A model generated the notes under the pieces. It saw only the letters and a program-made list of their open reading frames with translations, made no database searches and was not told the DNA's origin. Below, one piece after another: positions 7,645 through 16,546 of a stretch of DNA of 32,612 bases. A program made the position numbers and the translations under genes. The first letter of the stretch is position 1. Every line of letters starts with the position of its first letter. The DNA lies in NCBI RefSeq assembly GCF_025353065.1, contig NZ_JANXRJ010000181.1, forward strand, positions 1 to 32,612, written 5' to 3'. Source of the DNA: Lapillicoccus sp. (GTDB lineage: Bacteria > Actinomycetota > Actinomycetes > Actinomycetales > Dermatophilaceae).

Positions 7645-8373
7645 TCACTTCACTTTTTCCCAACCGCGGCGCGGCTTCCGGCTGCCGAGCTGGTCGTCGC
7701 GGCTGCGGTAGACGATGTAGGGCCGGGTCAGGTAGCCCAGCGGGGCGCTGAAGACGTGGACGAGGCGGGTGAACGGCCACAGGGCGAAGAGCGCGAAGGC
7801 GGCGAGGGCGTGCAGCTGGAACCCGATGGGCGCTGCCGCCATCAGCTCCGGGTGCAACGAGAAGCGGAAGATCCCGCGGAACCAGACCGACACCCCGTCC
7901 CGATAGTCGTAGTGACCGAAGACGTTCGAGATCACGGTGTTGACCAGACCGAGGACGATGACCGTTGCCAGCACGGCATACATCGTCTTGTCCATCTTCG
8001 TCGTGGCCGTGAAGACAGGCCCGACGGTGCGACGGCGGTAGATCAGGATCGACATGCCGACCACCGTGCTGACCCCGGCGACGGTGCCCACGCTGACCGC
8101 CATGAAGTGGTAGAGACCCTCGGAGATGCCGACGAACTCGGTCCAGGACTTGGGGATCCCGAGGCCCATGACGTGGCCGGCGAGGACGAAGAGGATGCCG
8201 AAGTGGAACAGTGGGCTGCCGAGGCGCAGGAGGCGGTTCTCGTAGACCTGGGACGAGCGGGTGGTCCAGCCGAACTTGTCGTACCTGTAGCGCCACAGGT
8301 GACCGACGACGAACACGGTCAGGCAGACGTAGGGGACGACCACCCACAACAGGACCTCGGCGCCGGTGGTCAT
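7645..8373 (-). CDS. narI: Respiratory nitrate reductase gamma subunit (cytochrome b)
   Basis: The 242-aa diheme cytochrome b subunit that anchors NarGH to the membrane and oxidises menaquinol. Five hydrophobic helices are evident. Candidate heme ligands are His in HFGILFVLAGHVMG (second helix) and HxxxxxxxxxxxxxxxH-type residues in the last helices (FQLHALAAFALFALWPFTRLVHVFS), all conserved in the family. The N-terminus (VVPYVCLTVFVVGHLWRYRYDKFGWTTRSSQVYE) is typical of NarI. The ATG at 8373 overlaps the narJ stop by 4 nt (ATGA), so translation is coupled. It is the last gene of the nar operon and ends 30 nt from the convergent AceE-like gene; no clear terminator hairpin is visible between them. 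Confidence 0.95.
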   Translation of the reverse strand: MTTGAEVLLWVVVPYVCLTVFVVGHLWRYRYDKFGWTTRSSQVYENRLLRLGSPLFHFGILFVLAGHVMGLGIPKSWTEFVGISEGLYHFMAVSVGTVAGVSTVVGMSILIYRRRTVGPVFTATTKMDKTMYAVLATVIVLGLVNTVISNVFGHYDYRDGVSVWFRGIFRFSLHPELMAAAPIGFQLHALAAFALFALWPFTRLVHVFSAPLGYLTRPYIVYRSRDDQLGSRKPRRGWEKVK

Positions 8374-9074
8374 CGTCGAGCCCCGCGCATCGACGGCGAG
8401 AAGGTGGGCAGGGGGAGAGCGACCGCTCGGTGCGGCTCCGGCATGTACTCCGGTGGCGCGAACGGGGCCAGCCCGACCTCCTCGGCCGGCGGCCCTTCGG
8501 CGGCGAGCTTCATCACCGCCTTCCGGTCATCGCCACGCAGCGGTGGAAGCGTCGCGCAGACCGCCTCGACGACGCTCGACCAGGGGGAGCCGAGGTCGGT
8601 GAGAGCCAGGCGCAGCAGCTCCAGGCCGGCCCGGTGGTCCATGAGCAGGTCCCAGGCCGCGCCGGTGTCGGCGGTTGCCCCGAACTCGAGCAGCACGCTG
8701 AGGTGGTCGGGCAGCTCGGCGTCGGTCAGCTCCATCCCGGCGGCCCGGTATGCCGTCTTGAACCGGAGCAGGGCGACCCCGCGGTTGCGCGTGTCGCCGT
8801 GCTGGAAGTACGTCAGGTAGAGGCAGCACCGTCGCTGGTGGTCGAAGGTGGACACGAAGGCCTGAGCCAGCTCGGTCTGACTCGTGTGCTCGAGGTGGCC
8901 GAGGAAGGCGCGCAAGGGATCGGCGACCGAGGGCGGCAGCTGGTCGGTCGCCTGGCGGACGAGGCCCGCGAGCCGCAGGAGGTCGTCGTCCGGGTAGCCG
9001 AGCAGCAGGGAGGCGCTCTGCCAGGCCAGACGCAGTCGCCGCTCGTCCAGGCGCGGCCGCGGGTGGGTCGTCAT
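8370..9074 (-). CDS. narJ: Nitrate reductase molybdenum cofactor assembly chaperone
   Basis: A 234-aa cytoplasmic NarJ/TorD-family chaperone that holds apo-NarG until the molybdopterin cofactor and Fe-S clusters are inserted and the enzyme reaches NarI. Family features include the N-terminal helical stretch LAWQSASLLLGYPDDDLLRLA and the central block HQRRCCLYLTYFQHGDTRNRG, which matches the conserved R-x-x-LYLTYY-x-x-GDTR-x-RG segment. They are followed by LPDHLSVLLEFGA, as usual in NarJ. The start is ATG 9074 (MTTHPRPRLDERR). The frame continues upstream through the repeat array separating it from narH, but that stretch is not NarJ-like. The end overlaps narI by 4 nt. Confidence 0.93.
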   Translation of the reverse strand: MTTHPRPRLDERRLRLAWQSASLLLGYPDDDLLRLAGLVRQATDQLPPSVADPLRAFLGHLEHTSQTELAQAFVSTFDHQRRCCLYLTYFQHGDTRNRGVALLRFKTAYRAAGMELTDAELPDHLSVLLEFGATADTGAAWDLLMDHRAGLELLRLALTDLGSPWSSVVEAVCATLPPLRGDDRKAVMKLAAEGPPAEEVGLAPFAPPEYMPEPHRAVALPLPTFSPSMRGARR

Positions 9075-9090
9075 GATCGTGCCTCGAAGT

Positions 9091-9161
9091 CGGGCTGGTC
9101 GGCTGGTCGGGCTGATCGGGCTGGTCGGGCTAATCGGGCTGGTCGGGCTGGTCGGGCTGGG
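9091..9161. repeat. Eight tandem 9-nt repeats (CGGGCTGGT) across the narH 3' end
   Basis: The units are CGGGCTGGT, CGGCTGGT (8 nt), CGGGCTGAT, CGGGCTGGT, CGGGCTAAT, CGGGCTGGT, CGGGCTGGT and CGGGCTGGG. On the minus strand they encode the terminal QPDQPDQPD of NarH. The unit at 9126-9134 supplies the TAG stop (9130-9132). The remaining units fill most of the 55-nt narH-narJ spacer. Slippage could shift the stop or the spacing to narJ. Confidence 0.85.
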
Positions 9162-10812
9162 ACACGTCGGAGCCAGGGAAGAGACCCGCGGGCTTGCCGT
9201 GGCCGTCCCAGTTGAGGAGGTTGACCCGGCCGTGGGTGCTCGTGGTCGCTGATGCCGTGTCGCTGGTCTGCCGGTCGCGCAGCATCTGGAAGTTCTCGAC
9301 CGTGATGGGTGTCGGGGCCCCCGAGCCCTCGCCGAAGGGTCCTGACCCGCCCATCCCCGGTCCGCGGTCGAAGTCCCGGCTGCACTCGGTCGCGAGCTCC
9401 TCCAGGGAGTGGGCCTGCTCCGCGTGGGCGGGCGGGATGACATACCTCTCGTCATACTTGGCAATGGCGAGTAGGCGATACATGTCCTGGACCTGCTCGC
9501 CGGTCATGCCGACGGCGGCCGCCAGGGACTCGTCTGCGGGTCGGCCCATGGTGATCTCCCGCATGTAGGAGCGCATGGCGGCCAGCCTGCGCAGCACCGA
9601 CTCGACCGGTGCCGTGTCGCCGGCCGTGAAGAGCTCGGCGAGATACTCGACGGGGATGCGCAACGCCTCGATCGCGGCGAAGAGGTTCCGGCCGTCCTCG
9701 GCGTCGTGACCGGTGTCGCGGATGATGTCGACGACCGGGGACAGCGGCGGGATGTACCAGACCATCGGCATCGTCCGGTATTCCGGGTGCAGCGGCAACG
9801 CCACGCGAAAGGTGTTGATCAGCGCCCAGATCGGCGACTGCTGGGCAGCGAGGATCCAGTCGCGGGGGATCCCGGCCCGCTCGGACTCCCGGATGACGTG
9901 GGGGTCGAGGGGGTCGAGGAAGACCCCGCGCTGGGCCTCGTAGAGGTCGTGGTCGTCCTCGGTCGAAGCCGCCTCGAGCACCTTGTCCGCGTCATAGAGC
10001 ATCAGCCCGATGTAGCGCAGGCGTCCGACGCACGTCTCGGCGCACACGGTGGGTTGTCCCACCTCGATGCGCGGGAAGCAGAACGTGCACTTCTCGGCCT
10101 TGCCGGTCTTGTGGTTGAAGTAGATCTTCTTGTAAGGGCACCCCGAGACGCACATGCGCCAGCCGCGGCACCGGTCCTGGTCGACCAGGACGATGCCGTC
10201 CTCGCTGCGCTTGTAGATCGCCCCCGACGGGCAGGAGGCGACACAGGACGGGTTGAGGCAGTGCTCGCAGATCCGGGGCAGGTAGAACATGAAGGTCTGC
10301 TCGAACTCGAACTTGACCTTGTCACCGAGGTTCTTGAGCATCACGTCCTTGTGGCCGTGGTCGATCGACCCACCGAGGTCGTCGTCCCAGTTGGCGCTCC
10401 AGGTGATCTTCATGTCGTTGCCGGTGATCAGGGACTTCGGTCGGGCCACCGGGATGTGTTGTTGCGCAGGCGCATCGGTGAGGGTGGAGTAGTTGTAGGT
10501 CCACGGCTCGTAGTAGTCCTGGATCGACGGCAGCTTGGGGTTGGAGAAGATGTGCAGCAGCTTGCTGACGCGGCCGCCGCCCTTGAGCGCGAGGTTCCCC
10601 CGCTTGTTGAGCGTCCAGCCACCCTTCCACTTCTCCTGGTCCTCGTACTGACGTGGGTATCCCTGGCCGGGCCGGGTCTCGACGTTGTTGAACCAGACGT
10701 ACTCGGTGCCCGAGCGGTTGGTCCACGCCTGCTTGCAGGTCACCGAGCAGGTGTGGCAGCCGATGCACTTGTCGAGGTTCATCACCATGGCCATCTGGGC
10801 CATCGGCCTCAT
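9130..10812 (-). CDS. narH: Respiratory nitrate reductase beta subunit (iron-sulfur)
   Basis: The 560-aa electron-transfer subunit linking NarI hemes to NarG. All four cysteine groups are present: CIGCHTCSVTC near residues 16-26, CEHCLNPSCVASC about 184-196, CRGWRMCVSGC about 217-227 and CTFCFPR...CAETC about 244-263. The tryptophan in CRGWRMC is the hallmark of the [3Fe-4S] centre in NarH. The start at ATG 10812 (MRPMAQMAMVMNLDKCIGC) is the family's normal N-terminus. The stop lies inside a 9-nt tandem repeat, so the last residues are QPD repeats unlike other NarH tails. It is 40 nt downstream of narG in the same operon. Confidence 0.96.
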   Translation of the reverse strand: MRPMAQMAMVMNLDKCIGCHTCSVTCKQAWTNRSGTEYVWFNNVETRPGQGYPRQYEDQEKWKGGWTLNKRGNLALKGGGRVSKLLHIFSNPKLPSIQDYYEPWTYNYSTLTDAPAQQHIPVARPKSLITGNDMKITWSANWDDDLGGSIDHGHKDVMLKNLGDKVKFEFEQTFMFYLPRICEHCLNPSCVASCPSGAIYKRSEDGIVLVDQDRCRGWRMCVSGCPYKKIYFNHKTGKAEKCTFCFPRIEVGQPTVCAETCVGRLRYIGLMLYDADKVLEAASTEDDHDLYEAQRGVFLDPLDPHVIRESERAGIPRDWILAAQQSPIWALINTFRVALPLHPEYRTMPMVWYIPPLSPVVDIIRDTGHDAEDGRNLFAAIEALRIPVEYLAELFTAGDTAPVESVLRRLAAMRSYMREITMGRPADESLAAAVGMTGEQVQDMYRLLAIAKYDERYVIPPAHAEQAHSLEELATECSRDFDRGPGMGGSGPFGEGSGAPTPITVENFQMLRDRQTSDTASATTSTHGRVNLLNWDGHGKPAGLFPGSDVSQPDQPDQPD

Positions 10813-10852
10813 CGGGTGACCCTGTTCGGCTGTCGTGTTCGCCTGGTGGGCA

Positions 10853-13800
10853 TCAGTACTGAACCTCCTGGGAGCGTCGGCGGATGATGGTGATCTCGTC
10901 GCGTTGGTTGCCGGTCGGACCGAGGTAGTTGAAGGCGAAGCAGAGCTGCGCGTAGCCCCCGATGAGGTGGCTCGGCTTGATCATCAGTCGGGTCAGGGAG
11001 TTGTGGATCCCGCCGCGTCTGCCCGAGGTCTCGGCGATGGGGACGTCGATCAACCGGTCCTGGGCGTGGTGCATGTAGACGGTGCCCTCGGGCATCCGGT
11101 GGCTGACGATGGCCCGCGCGACGACGACACCGTTGCGGTTGACCGCCTCGATCCAGTCGTTGTCGGAGATGCCGACCTTGGCCGCGTCCTCCTTGCTCAT
11201 CCAGATCGTCTGGCCGCCCCGGGAGAGGGAGAGCATGAACAGGTTGTCCTGGTACTCCGAGTGGATCGACCACTTGCTGTGCGGGGTGAGGTAGCGAACG
11301 GCGATCCCCAGTGCGCCGGTCTCGCCGACGGCCGGCTCCCCGAACAGCGCCTGCATGTTCAGTGGCGGCCGGTAGACCGGGAGGGCTTCGCCCATCTCGG
11401 TCATCCAGTCGTGGTCGAGATAGAAGCTCATCCGCCCGGTCAGGGTGTGCCACGGCTTGAGTCGTTCGACGTTGATCGTGAAGGGGGAGTAGCGCCGTCC
11501 GCCGGCCTCGGACCCGGACCACTCGGGCGAGGTGATGACGGGGACGGGAGGGCCTTGGGTGTCGGCGAAGGTGATCTGCTTGCCCTCGTGCTCGGCGGCC
11601 AGGTCGGCCAGCCTGACGCCGGTCCGTTTCTCCAGCGTCCGGAAACCCTGGGCGGCGAGCTGGCCGTTCGTCGTGCCCGACATCGCGAGGATGGCCTCGC
11701 AGGCGTCGACGTCGCGGGCGAGCGACGGTCGCCCGTCGGCGACACCGCCGCGCACGGCGCCGTTCTTGTGCCGCAGGTAGTCGACCTGCTCTCCCAGCTC
11801 GAAGGTGACCCCCTTGGTCGTCCCCCCGAGGGTGTCCATCAGCGGACCCAACGCGGCCATCTTGGCGCCGATGGCGGCGTAGTCGCGTTCCACGACAACG
11901 ATCTTCGGCATCGACACCCCCGGGACGGGTTCGCACTCGCCCGCCTTCCAGTCGGCCACGACACCGTGGGGGTTCGCGAGCGCATCGGGAGTGTCGTGCG
12001 TCAGGGGGACGGCGACCACGTCCCGACGCACGCCGAGATGCGGGCCGGCCAGCTCGCTGAACCGCCTGCCGATGGTCATGAACGCATCCCAGTCGGTGCG
12101 GGTCTGCCAGGGCGGGTTGATGGCCGGGTTGAAGGAGTGGACGAACGGGTGCATGTCGGTGGTGTTCAGATCGTGCTTCTCGTACCAGGTGGCGGCCGGA
12201 AGGACGACGTCGGAGAAGATCGTCGTGCTCGTCATCCGGAAGTCCAGGGTGAGGAGCAGGTCGAGCTTGCCGGTCGGTGCCTCGTCGTGCCAGCGGACGC
12301 CCCGCGGGCGCATCCCCTCGGGGGTCTCGGTGGCGCGGACCGAGTGCTCGGTGCCGAGCAGGTGCTTGAGGAAGTACTCGTTCCCCTTGGCCGACGACCC
12401 GAGCAGGTTGGCCCGCCAGATGGTCAGGACCCGAGGGAAGTTCTCCGGGGAGTCCGGGTCCTCGCTCGCGAATCTCAGCCGGCCGGCCTTCAGCTCCTCG
12501 ACGACGTGCTCGCCCGCGGGTCGCCCCGACGCGGCGGCCTCGTCGGCGAGGTCCAAGGGGTTGCGGTCGAAGGTCGGATAGGACGGCATCCAGCCCATCC
12601 GCGCTGACTGGGCGATGACGTCGGCCGTCGTCTTGCCCGCCAGCTGGCCGCCGGCGGTCGCCGACGCCAGGGTGTCGGCGCCGAAGTTGTCGTAGCGGAA
12701 CTGGTCGGAGTGCAGGTACCAGTACGCGGTCTGGATCATGTTGCGCGGTGGCCGGGACCAGTCCAGGGCGTTGGCGACCTGGGTGTATCCGGTGAGCGGT
12801 CGCACCTTCTCCTGCCCGACGTAGTGCGCCCACCCGCCACCGTTGACACCCTGGCAGCCGGTGAGGTTGGTCAGGGTGAGGAACGCGCGATAAATCGTGT
12901 CGGAGTGGAACCAGTGGTTCGTCCCGGCGCCCATGATGATCATCGAGCGCCCTCGCGACTCCTCCGCGTTGGCCGCGAACTCCCTGCCGATCCTCGCCGC
13001 AGCCGCAGCGGGGACGCCCGTGACCGCCTCCTGCCAGGCCGGGGTGTAGGGCTCGATGGCGTCGTCGTACCCGCTGGGCCAGCGGCCCGGCATACCGTCT
13101 CGCCCCACGCCGTACTGGGCGAGCATGAGGTCGAAGACCGTCGTGACGAGGTGCCCGTTGACCCGACGGACCGGCACGCCGCGGGTCAGCACCGCGGCAG
13201 CCCCTGTGGGGTCGTCGAAGCGCGGGAGCTGCACCGGCACCGGGGCCAGGTCGCCGCCCGCAGCGCTCAGCATCGGCGCGACGTCACCGAGGTCGAGGTT
13301 CCATCTCCCGACCCCGGCATCCCCGTAGCGGTGACCCAACGAGCCGTTCGGCACGACGGCGCCACCGGTCGCCCTGTCGAGGAGCACGGTCTTGAAGGCC
13401 GCGTTCTCGCTGGCCTCCTCTTCACCGCCAAGGTCTTCTGCCGTGAGGAACTTGCCTGATACGTATGCCTGCTGGCCGTCAGCAGGCGGCTCGTGGGCTG
13501 GCTCGAGCTTGATGAGGAACGGCAGGTCGGTGAAGCGCGAGACGTAGTCGGTGAAGTAGGGCACGTTCCTGTTGACGAAGAACTCCGTCAGGATCACGTG
13601 GCCCATGGCCATCGCCAAGGCGCCATCGGTGCCGGGGCGCGGAGCGAGCCACTCGTCGGCGAACTTGACGTTGTCGGCGTAGTCCGGCGCGACGGCGATG
13701 ACCTTCTGACCCCGGTAGCGGGCCTCGGTCATCCAGTGCGCGTCCGGGGTGCGGGTGACCGGGAGGTTGGAGCCCCACATGATCAGGTAGCCGGCGTCCC

Positions 13801-14582
13801 ACCAGTCCCCGGACTCCGGGACGTCGGTCTGGTCGCCGAAGACCTGAGGCGATGCGACGGGGAGGTCGGCGTACCAGTCGTAGAAGCTGAGCATCGAGCC
13901 GCCGATGAGGTTGACGAACCGGGCTCCCGAGGCGTGGGAGACCATCGACATCGCCGGGATGGGGGAGAACCCGGCGACCCGGTCCGGTCCCCAGCGCTTG
14001 ATCGTGTGGACGTGGGCGGCCGCGACGATCTCCGTCGCCTCCTCCCAGGAGCTGCGGACGAGCCCGCCCTTGCCCCGGGCGGACTTGTAGCGCCCGGCCC
14101 GCGCCGGGTCGTCGACGATGTCCGCCCACGCGAGGACGGGGTCACCGAGCCGCGCCTTCGCTTCTCGGTACATCTCGAGGAGGACCCCGCGGACGTAGGG
14201 GTAGCGCACCCGGGTGGGGGAGTAGGTGTACCAAGAGAAGGCGGCACCGCGGGGACACCCGCGGGGCTCGTACTCCGGTCGGTCCGGGCCGACCGACGGG
14301 TAGTCGGTCTGCTGGGACTCCCAGGTGATGATGCCGTCCTTGACGTAGACCTTCCACGAGCAGGATCCCGTGCAGTTCACCCCGTGGGTGGAGCGGACGA
14401 CCTTGTCGTGCGACCACCGGTCCCGGTAGAAGGTGTCGGCTTCGCGACCGCCCACCTTTGTGCAGGGCACGGTGATCGGGGGAGACCTCGGACCGGGTGA
14501 AGAAGCGTCTGGTCGCGACCATCGCCTGGGTGATCGGGTCATCGAGCTGCGGGGGCGTCTTTCGGGGGTCCGTCCTCGACAT
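10853..14582 (-). CDS. narG: Respiratory nitrate reductase alpha subunit, with an apparent 1-nt frameshift near the 5' end
   Basis: The catalytic molybdopterin subunit reducing nitrate to nitrite, about 1242 aa if the frame is repaired. The [4Fe-4S] FS0 ligands are in HGVNCTGSC, and the Mo-ligand aspartate lies in SFYDWYADLPVASPQ, as in known NarG. The C-terminal cofactor domain is complete to the stop at 10853. The frame holding the body of the protein opens at ATG 14542, but its first 30 or so residues are not NarG-like. The genuine N-terminus (MSRTDPRK... TRRFFTRSEVSPDHRALHKGGR) starts at ATG 14582 with AGAGGA upstream, in the other frame. Removing one C from the CCC at 14451-14453 joins the frames into LHKGGREADTFYRDRW. 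So it is either a real frameshift mutation or a sequencing error. The gene is 14 nt after the hemerythrin gene. Confidence 0.9.
14447..14457 (-). other. Frameshift site in narG
   Basis: On the coding strand the sequence GGTGGGCGGTCGCGAA would read GGTGGCGGTCGCGAA in an intact gene. One extra G (a C in the run 14451-14453) shifts the conserved GGRE segment from the frame of the true start into the frame of the remaining 1,200 codons. No slippery heptamer or downstream pseudoknot suggesting programmed shifting was seen. Confidence 0.7.
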
Positions 14583-14596
14583 CAGGGATCCTCTTT

Positions 14597-15091
14597 TCAG
14601 TGGTTCGGCCAGGCGCGGTGGGGATGGACGAGGGGAAGGGCGCTTCCCACCCGGGTCCTGATCTCGTCGATGCGCTTCCACTGGTCGGTGTCGAGGGCGA
14701 CCAGAGCGGCCGGGAAGAGGCCGTCCTGCTCCTTGAGGATGTGCTCCCTCAGAAGGTAGAGGGTGGCCAGGAGCCGAGCAGGCCACGAGGGGTCCCCGGG
14801 GACGCCGAAGGCACTCTCGGCCAGGACGGCTTCGATCTGGCGGTGCTCGGCACGCAGGACACCGACGTGATCGGGGAAGTCTGCTGCCAGACACGGGAAG
14901 AGCCCCTCTTCCTCCACGGACGTGTGGGGACGAAGGAGCTCGACGATCAGTCGACTGGTGATGGCTGCCGAGTCGAGCTCCCCCGCGCCCACCTGTCGGC
15001 CGATCTCGCCGGCGGCGATCACGATGGCATCGTGCTCGCGGGTGAGCTCGGCGATGGAGTCGATCTGCTGGCAGCCGCAGTACTCGCACAT
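14597..15091 (-). CDS. Hemerythrin HHE domain protein with N-terminal CxxC motif
   Basis: A 164-aa protein with a four-helix hemerythrin fold that would bind a non-heme di-iron centre and could sense or scavenge O2 or NO. Candidate iron ligands are His in LTREHD (about residue 20), HTSVEE (about 56), AEHRQIE (about 81) and EHILKEQD (about 112-119), with the partner Glu/Asp residues in place. The N-terminus MCEYCGCQQ has three closely spaced cysteines, which may bind a metal or respond to redox. The ATG at 15091 overlaps the narK stop by one nucleotide (TGATG); a GTG at 15094 is an alternative (GTGA overlap). It sits between narK and narG, so a role protecting the nitrate reductase or handling NO made from nitrite is plausible but inferred. 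Confidence 0.85.
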   Translation of the reverse strand: MCEYCGCQQIDSIAELTREHDAIVIAAGEIGRQVGAGELDSAAITSRLIVELLRPHTSVEEEGLFPCLAADFPDHVGVLRAEHRQIEAVLAESAFGVPGDPSWPARLLATLYLLREHILKEQDGLFPAALVALDTDQWKRIDEIRTRVGSALPLVHPHRAWPNH

Positions 15092-16380
15092 CACGTCTGC
15101 CCGACTGGTGTTGGCGCCGCCGGCGTGCTGGCTGTTGACAGGTCATCGACCGAGGATCCGCTCGCCCGTCGGACCACGGTGACCGTCAGCAGCAGGGTGG
15201 CTGCCGACACCACGGCGAGCAGTCCCAGGCCCAGGCCGTAGGAGCCGGTGCGACCGTGGACGTAGCCCATGACGAGGGGTGGGACGAAGCCGCCCAGTCC
15301 GCCGGCCGCTCCCACGAGACCGGTGACCGCGCCGACCTTCGTCGGCGGTGCCACGCGTGCGACGAGGGCGAACGTCGCTCCGCTTCCGGCGCCCAGGGCT
15401 GCTGCCATCGCGAGGAACGCCAGCGTGCCTACCGGCATCAGTGGTGGGGTGAAGGCCTGGACGGCGGCACCGAGCGCGACCACGGCATACGTGGTGGCGA
15501 GGACCGGCACCGGGCCGAACCGGTCCGAGAGCCACCCACCGAGCGGCCGGAGGACGACGGCCACCAGGACGAAACCCGCCATCCGGTTGGCGGCGTCCGC
15601 CTGCTCGAGCCCGTATGCCGTCTTGAGGTAGGCCGGGAGGTAGACCGAGAACGCGACATAGCCGCCGAACGACACGGCGTAGAGGACGGACGCCCGCCAC
15701 GTGATGGACAGCCTTGCCGTCGCGACGAGCCGGGCGCCCAGACCTCCCGTCGGCAGGGTGCGGCCCGGGGCATCACGTAGCAGAAGCCAGGCAGCAACCG
15801 AGTAGACGGCCAGGGCGACTGCGGTGATGAGGAACGGTGTCGCAGGGCCGTGCGACGAGACCAGTGTGACGGTGGTCAGCGCGCTGATCGCCGTCCCGCC
15901 CATCCCGGCCCCGAAGACCCCCAGGGCGAGACCTCGGCGCTCAGGAGGGAACCAGGCGCTCACCAACGGCACCCCCACGGCAAAGGCGGTGCCACCGATG
16001 CCCAGGAAGAAGCCGCCGATCAACAGAGCCGTCAGGGACGTCTGCCCCGCAAGACCCACGAACAGAACCGGCACGATCGTCGCGAGAGAGACCAACGGGA
16101 ACATGGCCCTGCCGCCGAACCGGTCGGTCAGTGCCCCCACGGGGATGCGGCCGAGCGAGCCCACGATGACGGGCACGGCCACGATCAGGGCTTGTTGCGA
16201 CCCGGAGAGACCCAGGATGTCCTTGAACCGTGGACCCAGCGGGCTCAGCAGGGCCCAGGCCCAGAAGTTCACGGCGAACCCGAGGGTGGCCACAACAAGC
16301 ATGACCGCTGGTTGACGGTGGGAGGTGACCTCGTGGTCCACCCTTCGCCCGCCGCCCGCGTCGTTCTCCTGTGTGCTCAT
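15091..16380 (-). CDS. narK: Nitrate/nitrite transporter, major facilitator superfamily
   Basis: A 429-aa, 12-helix MFS protein of the NarK/nitrate-nitrite porter family, importing nitrate and/or exporting nitrite. N-terminal features are FAVNFWAWALLSPLGPRFK and GRIPVGALTDRFGGR (helix 2-3 loop). The second half has LRPLGGWLSDRFG and the glycine-rich nitrate signature GAGSGATFALVARVAPPTKVG followed by GLVGAAGGLGGFVPP. The start is ATG 16380 (MSTQEND); the upstream extension in the same frame has no membrane helix and is not family-like. The gene heads the narK-hemerythrin-narGHJI operon. A DosR-like box at 16464-16477 with a -10 element at 16435-16440 lies upstream. Confidence 0.92.
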   Translation of the reverse strand: MSTQENDAGGGRRVDHEVTSHRQPAVMLVVATLGFAVNFWAWALLSPLGPRFKDILGLSGSQQALIVAVPVIVGSLGRIPVGALTDRFGGRAMFPLVSLATIVPVLFVGLAGQTSLTALLIGGFFLGIGGTAFAVGVPLVSAWFPPERRGLALGVFGAGMGGTAISALTTVTLVSSHGPATPFLITAVALAVYSVAAWLLLRDAPGRTLPTGGLGARLVATARLSITWRASVLYAVSFGGYVAFSVYLPAYLKTAYGLEQADAANRMAGFVLVAVVLRPLGGWLSDRFGPVPVLATTYAVVALGAAVQAFTPPLMPVGTLAFLAMAAALGAGSGATFALVARVAPPTKVGAVTGLVGAAGGLGGFVPPLVMGYVHGRTGSYGLGLGLLAVVSAATLLLTVTVVRRASGSSVDDLSTASTPAAPTPVGQT

Positions 16381-16434
16381 GCGCCGTTTCCCCACGTCTC
16401 GGAGTCTGTGCAGCAGAAAGTGCCGCGAGCCTCG

Positions 16435-16477
16435 AGCCTGGCGGGGATGACATCGGGGGAACAGAGCCCAAGGTCCC
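16435..16477 (-). promoter_or_regulatory. DosR-like box and -10 element of the narK-nar operon
   Basis: On the minus strand the box reads GGGACCTTGGGCTC (16477-16464). It is followed after 23 nt by CAGGCT (16440-16435), a NANNNT -10 candidate. The transcription start would be near 16428, giving a leader of about 47 nt before narK. The same 14-mer occurs upstream of the USP-like gene at 19875. Confidence 0.6.
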
Positions 16478-16498
16478 TGGTGGGCACACCGTGCGGCA

Positions 16499-16540
16499 GG
16501 GACCAAGGACTCTGGCCCCCGACGGGCCGGCGAGCAGCAT
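16499..16540 (+). promoter_or_regulatory. DosR-like box and -10 element of the BON-WS/DGAT operon
   Basis: The box GGGACCAAGGACTC (16499-16512) is followed after 22 nt by CAGCAT (16535-16540, NANNNT). The ATG at 16547 lies 6 nt beyond the hexamer, at the expected transcription start, so the mRNA is predicted to be leaderless. The box lies 21 nt from the narK box on the opposite strand, making a compact divergent control region. Confidence 0.6.
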
Positions 16541-16546
16541 GAAGGT

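Noticed and set aside
10835-12607. Long plus-strand frame antisense to narG
   Set aside because: It is the complement of a G/C-at-third-position gene, with an Arg/Gly/Val-heavy composition typical of shadow frames and no domain.
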